Source: Bryobacterales bacterium (lineage in GTDB: Bacteria; Acidobacteriota; Terriglobia; Bryobacterales; Bryobacteraceae). Taken from it: a DNA stretch of 40,015 bases. The stretch lies in NCBI GenBank assembly GCA_016789925.1, contig JAEUQD010000517.1, positions 1 to 40,015 on the forward strand, in the 5' to 3' direction. The notes under the pieces are model-generated. The model saw nothing but the letters and a program-made list of their open reading frames with translations, was not told the origin of the DNA and did no database searches. The number at the start of each line of letters is the position of its first letter. Positions within the stretch are counted from its first letter, which is position 1. Below, piece after piece: positions 1-8,100 of the stretch. The position numbers and the translations under genes were made by a program.

Positions 1-1366
1 GGTACTCGGGGAAATTCGGGTTGATGACGTTCGCCTCCCAATCGTCCGAATTCACCGCGAACCGTCCGAACACTTTGTCGTTTGCCCCGAAGTTGTGGTC
101 CAGCCGCCCGAAATACTGGTTCGAATTGATCACCTGCGGCACCGCCCGCCGCGCCGTAAAGTCCAATAGATCCGCCTGCTCGAAGTCTGGCGCCGGCAGA
201 AACTGCGAGATCACACGCTGCGCGCCAGGGTGCAGCCGCGTCTGCGGCACGATGTTATTTGGAAACGGCGTCCCCGTCATCGCGTCGTAGATGGCGATCG
301 GAGCCCGGTATGGCCTCCCCGTCGCCGGGTTCGTCGCCGGCGTCAGCAGCCTTGAGAAGTCCCCTTTCCGGAAATCCATGTGCGGCCAGAATGCCGTCGA
401 TACGCCTTCCTGGACCTCGCGCCGCCCTTCGTAGTTAAACGACCAGAACGTCTTGTTCTTGATCAGCGGTCCTCCCAGGAATGTCCCGAACTGGTTCCGC
501 CGCAGCCGGTCTTTCCGCAACCGCCCCGTGTTCGCCGGCCGTTCGAAATTGAGAAAGTAGTTCTCCGCGTCCAGCGCATCGTTTCTCAGAAACTCGAACA
601 CCGTCCCATGCAACTGGTTCGTGCCCGACTTCAGCGACACTTCCACCCGCGCCCCCGAACTCTGCCCGAACTCCGCCGAATACGACCCCGTCTGTACCTT
701 GAACTCTTCGATCGCGTCAATCGACGGCGTGAAACTGCTCATGTTGTACAGCGGCGCAATCGACTCCACCCCATCGAGCGTGATGCTCTGGTGTACCTCG
801 CGCTGGCCGTTGGCGATCACCGACATACCCGCGCCCGGAATCGGAAACCCGCCCTGGCCGTCCGCGCCGCTCCGCGAGCCGAACTGCACGCCGGGCACCA
901 TCACCGCCAGTTGAATCATGTTGCGCCCGTTCAACGGCAAATCGACCACGCGCTTGTTCTCGATCACCTGCCCGATGGCCGCGTTCTCCGTGGTCAACGC
1001 CACCGCCGACGCTACTACTTCCACGGTCTCGGTCACCGACCCCGGCTCCAGCACAAAGTCCACGCGCGCCTTCTGCTGCGTCTCAATCCGTAACCCGTTC
1101 ACCGTGCGTGCCCGGAACCCCTGCTTCTCCACGTGCACCGTGTATTCGCCAATCTCGACCAGCGGAAATGAGAATTCGCCCGCCGAATTGGTCTCCCGCG
1201 TCTGCACTTGTTGCGTGGCGACCCGGGTGATTACCACCTGGGCTCCGGGCACCACCGCTCCAGAGCTATCGGTAACCAGCCCCAGGATCTCCGTGGACGT
1301 GGTCTGGCCGAAAGTCCAAAAACTCCCAGCCGTCAGAACAAACAACAAAAACGCCAGCCGCAACAT
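1..1366 (-). CDS. TonB-dependent receptor, acidobacterial Oar-like type (C-terminal part missing)
   Basis: The frame is open through the left edge, so only about the first 455 residues are present. The ATG at 1366-1364 follows a GGGAGG ribosome site. Seen: a signal peptide (MLRLAFLLFVLTAGSF), then a carboxypeptidase-regulatory-like beta domain at about residues 25-115 (EILGLVTDSSGAVVPGAQV, GEYTVHVEKQGFR). A plug-like region follows (LPLNGRNMIQLAVMVPGV, SITLDGVESIAPLYN, EEFKVQTGSYSAEFGQ), and then the first barrel strands (GTNQLHGTVFEFLRND). This order is that of the large outer-membrane receptor family expanded in Acidobacteriota, thought to import glycans or other polymers; the substrate cannot be read here. 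It lies 89 bases downstream of the secreted protein at 1456-2823 on the same strand and could be co-transcribed. An imperfect GC hairpin sits in the spacer (1392-1413). A full-length relative lies at 35190-38399. Confidence 0.93.
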   Translation of the reverse strand, partial: MLRLAFLLFVLTAGSFWTFGQTTSTEILGLVTDSSGAVVPGAQVVITRVATQQVQTRETNSAGEFSFPLVEIGEYTVHVEKQGFRARTVNGLRIETQQKARVDFVLEPGSVTETVEVVASAVALTTENAAIGQVIENKRVVDLPLNGRNMIQLAVMVPGVQFGSRSGADGQGGFPIPGAGMSVIANGQREVHQSITLDGVESIAPLYNMSSFTPSIDAIEEFKVQTGSYSAEFGQSSGARVEVSLKSGTNQLHGTVFEFLRNDALDAENYFLNFERPANTGRLRKDRLRRNQFGTFLGGPLIKNKTFWSFNYEGRREVQEGVSTAFWPHMDFRKGDFSRLLTPATNPATGRPYRAPIAIYDAMTGTPFPNNIVPQTRLHPGAQRVISQFLPAPDFEQADLLDFTARRAVPQVINSNQYFGRLDHNFGANDKVFGRFAVNSDDWEANVINPNFPEY

Positions 1367-1455
1367 CGTGCCTCCCACTCTGCGAAGTTCACCCCGCGCT
1401 TCCGCCAGCGGGGAGGCACAAGATATATCACATAGCGGTCGGTGAATTCGTCTGC

Positions 1456-2823
1456 CTACGGATTGGCCACGCACCCCGGCGCCATCGCCGCCAGCTTGTC
1501 CCAGAGTCCCATCGCCTCCAGGTTCGCCACGCTCAGAAATGGCTTGAACCGTTCGTACACTTGTCCCGACGCGTGATCCTTCCCGTTCTGCACATCCTGG
1601 CAGTAGTAATAAACCAGGCTCGGACCCGGAAAGTTGATCGCCAGCATCGTCACACGCCGGTCGACATTCTTCTGCGCCGCTGCGAAATCACCCACCGGGA
1701 ACCACGCGGCGAAGGTCTGCGGAGCCAGCAGCAGATCCTCGGGGTTGTAACCCGCGGCGAAGCTATCGTAAGGCTGGTCGCCATGGCTGATGTAGGCATT
1801 TTCGCTCGGGAACCACGCCCCGCCATGCGCCACGCCCGGTTCCACCAGAATGCCGATGTTTGCCGCCGGAACGTTCACCGAACGCAGCACCCACTTCCAC
1901 AGCGACACCGTGCCGCCGCAACCGGTGGTGTAGTGCTGCACTCCGGCGTTCAACATGCCGCACTGCCCCGGACCGTTATACACCGTGCCCTCCAACACGC
2001 GCGACACCGTCGGCCCGAAATAGTATTGCCAGTAGGCAAACAGAATTTGCGGATCGCCCCATCCGCAGAAGGAATGCCGCAACTGCGACGACCATCCCAA
2101 AACCTTCCCGATCGTCTTCCGCGGCGTCGTCCCAATCAGGTTGTTCTCTTTCATGAACTTGAACACCGTCGTCGCGTTCGCCGGCGGCATCCCGCTGAAA
2201 TTGATGTATCCCGCCGCGCCTGCATACCCCGGTAGCGCCTGCGTCGGCCAGAACATCTGCGTGCTGTTGGCCCCATTCGGACCCTGCGCGCCGTAAGCGT
2301 TGAATAAGTGGTTCAATGACGTCTGCGAGTAACTCAAAATCGACCACGGCACCCATCCTTCCGTCTCCGCGGCCAGCGCCAGACCCACATGTCCCGTGTA
2401 TAAGATCCACACGTCCTTTGCCGAGTGGACAAGATAGGCCGGCTGCCCCGCGATCAACTGCGCGTCGTTCAGACTCTCCGGCGGATCTTGAGTCAGCAGC
2501 CCGGCATAGTTATTCATGCCCCCCGCATACCAGTCCACCGAGTGCTTGTAGGCGTCGCGCACGGCTTGTCTCGATTTGTCCGTCCACAGCGGCCACGGCT
2601 TGGGCGCCTCTTCCGCGCTGAACCAGAACACAATCGCGTTGGCGACAGCCGGATAATGCCGCAAGTAGCAATCGACAAATCCCCCGCTCCCCTTCAGCGG
2701 GACGCACGCAGCCGGAATGGACCGGGAAACAGGGCGCTCCTGCGCCGCCGTCTCCCCAGCGGCAAACGCAACCAAGGCCAGCATAACTCCTATGCGGCGA
2801 ACATTGATGATTTCTTGTTTCAC
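1456..2823 (-). CDS. Secreted protein with transglutaminase-like Cys/His/Asp signature
   Basis: The 455-residue protein starts MKQEIINVRRIGVMLALVAFAAGETAAQ, a plausible signal peptide, so it is probably periplasmic or secreted. I do not recognise the family by name. In the C-terminal half, GCGGTVSLWKWVLRSVNVPA (Cys302) is followed by VAHGGAWFPSENAYISHGD (His333, His347, Asp349). That matches the transglutaminase-like pattern of Cys at the start of a helix ending in a GIPA-like turn, then His-x-W and Asp. The N-terminal half is rich in aromatic residues (Trp/Tyr), as in many glycan- or peptide-acting exported proteins. A peptidase or amidase-like role is inference from this motif only. The next gene downstream on the same strand is the TonB-dependent receptor, so the protein could process a ligand for that receptor. 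Confidence 0.8.
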   Translation of the reverse strand: MKQEIINVRRIGVMLALVAFAAGETAAQERPVSRSIPAACVPLKGSGGFVDCYLRHYPAVANAIVFWFSAEEAPKPWPLWTDKSRQAVRDAYKHSVDWYAGGMNNYAGLLTQDPPESLNDAQLIAGQPAYLVHSAKDVWILYTGHVGLALAAETEGWVPWSILSYSQTSLNHLFNAYGAQGPNGANSTQMFWPTQALPGYAGAAGYINFSGMPPANATTVFKFMKENNLIGTTPRKTIGKVLGWSSQLRHSFCGWGDPQILFAYWQYYFGPTVSRVLEGTVYNGPGQCGMLNAGVQHYTTGCGGTVSLWKWVLRSVNVPAANIGILVEPGVAHGGAWFPSENAYISHGDQPYDSFAAGYNPEDLLLAPQTFAAWFPVGDFAAAQKNVDRRVTMLAINFPGPSLVYYYCQDVQNGKDHASGQVYERFKPFLSVANLEAMGLWDKLAAMAPGCVANP

Positions 2824-2876
2824 ACTACTACGTGCGGAATCCCGGGCAGGTATCCGTCATTGACGACGCTCGCCTG

Positions 2877-3398
2877 CTAGAACAGGTCGCTCCACTTCTC
2901 GTACAGAATCTTGGCGACGGTCGCCAACGTCGCCAGCATCGCCGCAACCTTAAGCAGTTGCACTTCGGGCTCCTTTTGCCCGGCCGGCGACGCCGCGTGT
3001 CCATTACTCTGGGCCTCCGCGCGATTGTTGGGAACGCTGCCCGCTTGCTCAACAACGTGATACCCAAGGCTGCGCAGGAAATCGAAGCTCTCCCGTACCA
3101 GCAACCGCGCTTCGGTCCCGCGCAGACCCCTCAAATCCGGTGTTACTTGCGTCCGCGATGGGTCGAACTGCTGGACCCAGACCAGCAACTTACCCACCGG
3201 CAGAAAGTCGTTGTTGACGTCCGCCTCGTCAGGAACAGCGGGATCGCCGGAAACCTGGCAAGGGATGCGAACATTGCCATTTGCATCGCGAAAGATCCAG
3301 GCCCGGACCTCGAGCGCTGCGTTGCCTTTGAGGAACTTTGGATCGAGTTGCATGGCCCTCTGAATAACCTCTGGTTTATAGTTTCTGCGAGGGACCAT
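2877..3398 (-). CDS. Hypothetical protein with C-terminal membrane helix
   Basis: Unrecognised family, 173 residues if it starts at the ATG at 3398-3396 (MVPRRNYKPEVIQRAMQL). A longer start at 3464 would add 22 residues but would overlap the divergent gene, and that stretch is AT-rich and looks intergenic. The first 115 residues are mixed alpha/beta. A linker rich in Asn/Ala/Gly/Ser (about 120-140) leads to a hydrophobic helix near the C terminus (LLKVAAMLATLATVAKIL) ending in EKWSDLF. It could be tail-anchored with the soluble part in the cytoplasm. It is transcribed away from the TPR-like gene at 3463, with only 64 bases between the two chosen starts, so shared control is likely. No ribosome site is obvious before either candidate start. 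Confidence 0.65.
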   Translation of the reverse strand: MVPRRNYKPEVIQRAMQLDPKFLKGNAALEVRAWIFRDANGNVRIPCQVSGDPAVPDEADVNNDFLPVGKLLVWVQQFDPSRTQVTPDLRGLRGTEARLLVRESFDFLRSLGYHVVEQAGSVPNNRAEAQSNGHAASPAGQKEPEVQLLKVAAMLATLATVAKILYEKWSDLF

Positions 3399-3406
3399 GC
3401 AGGCGG

Positions 3407-3437
3407 TATACAATTCTCTAGAAAAAATAAATTTTCT
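3407..3437 (+). promoter_or_regulatory. Divergent control region with -10-like octamer and inverted repeat
   Basis: The 64-base AT-rich gap between the divergent starts contains TATACAAT at 3407-3414, the same octamer as in the stronger promoter at 33501-33508. It also holds an inverted repeat AGAAAA (3420-3425) / TTTTCT (3432-3437) with a six-base spacer. No convincing -35 box was found, so this is a weak promoter/operator call for the plus-strand gene at 3463. The repeat would lie close to the transcription start. Confidence 0.3.
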
Positions 3438-3462
3438 TTCAGCTCGGAATTTTTTTGCCTTC

Positions 3463-5148
3463 ATGCCCTCCGTTCAAATCCCCCAGGAAGTTGCCCGCAT
3501 AAGAGACCGTCTCCGTGAAGCCGACTACAGCGGATCGTGGCTCCTCGAAACAGGAGTACCCGCATTGCGAGACTTCATTCTTCAGTTAAAGAACGCTGGC
3601 GAACACCTCCTCGGCGCTAACGTGCACCGTTTGTGGGCTCAATGCCTTCAGGCCGAGATTCTCGACTACTATGCGCGGTATGACGACGCGCTCCAGGTAC
3701 TCGAGGAAGACGGCCGTAAACTCGCCCGCGCGCTCCAACGCAGAGATCTCCTCAGCGACAAAGACAAGCCCCTCCTGCGTCAGCAGCTTTGGACCGTGAG
3801 CTTCTATTCCCACTGCTATTACAGGCAAGAGAGATATCAGAAAGCGGAAGAACTTCTGAAACTCGTGCGCCGGGAATTGGATACCCGGCTTCCTGTCAGC
3901 CAGGACGAGCCATCGTTCGGATTGCGCGCGCGAGTCGCCTATAGTTTGGGCCAGGTATACCGCCAGATGGGCAGTGTCGGGCCCGCCCGGCGCGAGTTTC
4001 TCAGCTCCGTCGAGTTCACGCGCAAGCGACTGGAGTCCAAACTCGAGAAGCACAAGGACAACCACTTGGTGAGGCTCCGCGAACAAAAATTCGCCAATTA
4101 CGTCACCGCCAAAGTATTCTCGTTCGGCTTAACGTGGGCGGCCAACAACGAAGGCTCCTTGCAGCGGGCGCGTGGCTCTGCCGGCGCGGGCTTTACCCTC
4201 TTCCTTTCCACCCGCGACGAAGTGCACACGGCCTACGCCAAAGTCATGTACGCACAGATCCTCCGTTCGCTGGCGCCCCCCACCCGCGCCACCGGTTCCG
4301 TCAGTCTGGATCTGCAGGAGGCCCTCACCCTTCTCGCGCCTTTGGCTGAGCTCGACAGCCCGTTGCGCCTGGTGCCGCGCTTCCTCATGCGCGCCCGCTA
4401 CGAATACGCGCGCGCACTGTTGCTTGCCGGCCGCGTCTCCGACGCCGAATCCGTCGCCAGAGACCTGCATGAAAAGAGCCAGCAGCAGCCCAGGCACTTC
4501 GTCAACTCCGGAGTGCTGCTGCTGCGCACCCTCTCAGAGGCCAACCGGTTGGACGACGCGGTGTCCGTGTCTGACACGCTGGTGGCCAAGGCGGAAAATC
4601 ACCGGCTGGAAGGAGCCATCCTGGCGGAAATCAAGATCAGCCGCGCCGAACTGTTAATGAAATTGCCCGCGGTCGACTTCGACCAGATTGACCAGTGCCT
4701 CTCCGAGGCGGAGAACCTGGCCCGTGAGAATCCAGTGTCGCGGGCCGTCTGCGCCCTCCATCGCGCACGCTGGCGCGCCTTGCAAGGACAAATCGATAAG
4801 GCCACCCAGGAGTTGCGGAAGTGGGAACAGATGGGCAAGACCATTGAGAACGGTCTGCTCCGTCAGATGGCCAAAGAGATCTCCACGCAAGTCGAAGGGT
4901 TGGAGTCGGTCCTTCGGATCACGCCGGAGGACCTCGAACGGGGAACAAAGCTCGACGGCGTCATCGACATGGTGCACCGGTGGGCAATCGGCAGGCTCTA
5001 TTCACGCTTCGGCGATGCCTACAAGGACGAACAAAACGTCCAGGAGTTGCTTGGATATGGTAAGGGCGCCGTTACCACCTGGGAAAAGAAGCTCAACTAC
5101 TTTCCTGGCGGCAAGCGGCAACGCAGGAGCAAGTCTGAGCAGGAATAG
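3463..5148 (+). CDS. TPR-like helical-repeat protein with possible C-terminal helix-turn-helix
   Basis: 561 residues from the ATG at 3463 (MPSVQIPQEVARIRD). An upstream in-frame ATG at 3397 has a GAGGG before it but would overlap the divergent gene. The protein is almost wholly alpha-helical with degenerate TPR units, for example YDDALQVLEEDGRKLARAL, RYQKAEELLKLVRREL, YSLGQVYRQMGSVGPARREF and AGRVSDAESVARDLHEK. No signal peptide is present, so it is cytoplasmic. The last 50 residues (DEQNVQELLGYGKGAVTTW) resemble the second half of a Fis-type helix-turn-helix (LLG-x-x-x-x-x-V), followed by a very basic tail (GGKRQRRSKSEQE). A regulator that senses a partner through TPRs and acts on the divergent promoter is inference. 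It converges with the gene ending at 5153, with no terminator visible in the 4-base gap. Confidence 0.8.
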   Translation: MPSVQIPQEVARIRDRLREADYSGSWLLETGVPALRDFILQLKNAGEHLLGANVHRLWAQCLQAEILDYYARYDDALQVLEEDGRKLARALQRRDLLSDKDKPLLRQQLWTVSFYSHCYYRQERYQKAEELLKLVRRELDTRLPVSQDEPSFGLRARVAYSLGQVYRQMGSVGPARREFLSSVEFTRKRLESKLEKHKDNHLVRLREQKFANYVTAKVFSFGLTWAANNEGSLQRARGSAGAGFTLFLSTRDEVHTAYAKVMYAQILRSLAPPTRATGSVSLDLQEALTLLAPLAELDSPLRLVPRFLMRARYEYARALLLAGRVSDAESVARDLHEKSQQQPRHFVNSGVLLLRTLSEANRLDDAVSVSDTLVAKAENHRLEGAILAEIKISRAELLMKLPAVDFDQIDQCLSEAENLARENPVSRAVCALHRARWRALQGQIDKATQELRKWEQMGKTIENGLLRQMAKEISTQVEGLESVLRITPEDLERGTKLDGVIDMVHRWAIGRLYSRFGDAYKDEQNVQELLGYGKGAVTTWEKKLNYFPGGKRQRRSKSEQE

Positions 5149-5152
5149 CCCG

Positions 5153-8100
5153 TCATCGCGGACTCGACGACACACCCCCGCGAATCCGCCCGCCCGCATC
5201 CACAAAGCTCCACACCGTGTCTGACGCCCGCACCCACCACAGGTTATTCCACGCGTCCTTGCCCGCCAGGTACGCCACCGAACCATACCCCGCCGTCGAG
5301 TAGTTGTCCAGCACCCCGCCTAACCGCTTCCAGGTCCCCGTGCTCCCCGCCGCCCCCTCCGCGAACGTTGCCGTCCACAGCCCCGCGCCCGAATCCCGGA
5401 CCCCGACCGCCAACTCGCCGTTCCGCAACGTCTGGACAACCGGATCCTGCGACAGGATCCCGCCCAGAAAACTCCACCCCGCCGCCGTCGAGCCGTTCAC
5501 GCGCGCCACCCACAACCCGTTCCAGGAATCCCGCGCCGCAACATACGCCAGCCCGTCCATCCCCATCGCCACCGACGGCTTCCCCTGCACCACGCCGCCC
5601 AGCGGAACCCAGTTCCCACCCGGCAATCGCAGCGACCACAACGCGTTCCACAGGTCCTTGCCCACCACATACGCCTCCCCGGCACTCTCGCCCGCCGCCA
5701 GCGCCGGATCCGTCCCAAAGATCCCGCCCACGTTCCGCAGGTTCTCGACAACCAGCGCCTCGGTCACGCCCAGCGTCCAATACGCGTGGTGCGTATCCCG
5801 CAGCGCCAGCAGCATTGTCGTCCCCCCGGACCCGGCCACCGCCGGAGTCCCTTGGAACACGCCGCCGATCCGCTTCCACGCCCCCCACGCATTCGTCTGC
5901 ACCGAATACCGCGCCACCGACAGCGCTCCATACGTGTCGAGCGCCGCCAGCAGCACATTGCCCGCCTCATCCTGCCCCGACGCCCACGTCACCGCAAACC
6001 CGCCCGCCAGTGTCACCGGCGCTCCCCCAACCCCATACGTGTACAACTCGAAGTTCCCACTCGCATTCCGCGCCACAATCCGCGGCTTCCGCGTCGCCGC
6101 CTCCGTGCCGGTTTGCACGACCACGCCGGAACTCCCGGTATTGGACTCAGCCGTGATGCCGAACTCCGACCTCCGCGCCGGGTACAGCGGCCCCGTGTTC
6201 GGCGCGACTACGACGTGGAGCGTCCCCGGACCATACCCAAAAGTCGGCGGCTGCACCGTCAACGGCACCGCCCCGTACCATCCCCAGCCACACCCCGCCG
6301 GTGTGTTCACCGTGATTGTCAGTTCGCCGCCCGCCGCCGGCGCCGCGCTCCGGCTCGCAGTCCATTGTGGCCTCGTACAAACCCCGTCCTGGGAGATCAC
6401 CACCCTGCGCGCGCCGACTATCAGCATCTCCGAACGCATTGATCGAGCCGTCGCTGGCGCGATCGTTACATCTACTGTCCCTGGCCCCACCCCGCCGGCC
6501 GGAGAGGCCGTGACCCACTCCGGCAGCTGATCCACCTTCCACGAGCAACCCACCGCCGTTGCCACCGTCAGTCGCGCGGACGAACCAGCAGCCGGCTGAT
6601 CCGGCAGCCAGTCCGGAGTGACGGAGTAGGCGCACCCCGACGATGCCTGTTCCACCGTCACCGCTTGACCGCCGATGGTGATCGTTCCCGACCGCGTCGC
6701 CCCGGCGTTTGGCTCTCCCCGTACATCCACCCAGCCCGACCCGGGACCCGATCCCGTCACTTTCAACCATCCCGCGCTGCTTTCAGCCGTCCACGCGCAC
6801 CCAGGACCGGTCACCACCAACAGACGTACCGCGCTCGCCCCATACAGAAACAGGTTGTTTGGCGTGACCTCGTAGGTGCACACCACCGCCCCATCCGCCA
6901 CCCGACCCGTTCTGCCTCCGGTGAACACTGCTCCCCCACTGCTGTCCGCCGTCACTGCCCTCCCCGGGAATCCCAGCGCACTGCCGAAGGTGGAAAACTC
7001 CAGCACCCCTGCCGCGCTTAGCTTCGCCAGAAACCACTCCCGTTCTTCCCCCTCTGCCAGTACCGTTCCGGGTTGGCTCGGGTGCACCGCGAAGGTCGTC
7101 ACCCGAACCGCATCCGCCCGTGCATCTTCCCATGTCGCGCCCATATCCCGGCTCACCAGCAGCCGTTCATCACCGAGGCCGTAAACCACGTTACTGTCCG
7201 ACGGAGCCACCTTGATGGATCGCAGGCTGTCTAATGGCAGCCGCGTATACGTCATCCCGCCGTCGGCGCTCCGGAACATCAGATCACCCCAGTAGCCTTG
7301 CGCATCTGCCCGCAGGTAGATCAGGTTGGGGTTGGCCGGATGAACTACGAGTTCCATGGCTCGGGCGCTGGCCACCGGTACTGGCAGGTCCGTAAAGCTC
7401 GCCCCACCATCCGTACTCCGCCTGATGAACCCTCGTCCCGCCGCGTAGACCGTGTTGCCCGCCGACGGATGCGCTCGCACCAACGTGAGGTCCGGCATGA
7501 ATGCCACCGGCACGAAGGTCTCACCCCCATTCGTCGACCGGATCACAGCGCCCCCGTCGCGCCCGTACATCACGTCCGGATTCACTGCGTCGAACGACAC
7601 CTCGTCCACCCGCCGGTTGCTCTGCAAACCGGTCCACGTCAAGCCCCCATCTAGAGACCGCATCCAGAACCCCGTCCCGAATCGCTGATAAACCACGTTC
7701 GGATTGGACGGCGCACGCGCAAACTCGAAGGTAAACGACGGAAGCACAAGCGTCCACGTCGCGCCGCCATCCGCTGAGCGGAAGACGCCGCCACCGCCAA
7801 ACCACAGGATCCGGTTGGGGTTTGATGGATCGATCGACAGCAATGGTGTCGTCGGCAAGCTCCTGCTGGGATCCGGATCCGTCAGCGCCGCCGACGCCGC
7901 CCCGTAATCCGTCACCTTCCATAAGCGCGGCCTGCTCGCTCGCGTCTTCTCCTGAATCGCGCCTAGCAGCGGAAAATCCGCCGACTGCCCGTCACCTACC
8001 AGCCAGACTTTGTTATCTGCCGTCAGCGCCAACCCGCGTGCCGTGTCCGCGCCCGCTCCCCCCAACACCGTCGACCACACAATGCACGTGGCGTTCGGAC

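Noticed and set aside
380-1093. 237-residue plus-strand frame opposite the left-edge receptor
   Set aside because: It is the antisense shadow of the receptor gene, with Arg/His/Pro-rich low-complexity translation and no ribosome site.
2832-3518. 228-residue plus-strand frame opposite the small membrane-helix protein
   Set aside because: Its translation has no domain features and the opposite strand is a better gene; the frame ends inside the TPR-like gene.
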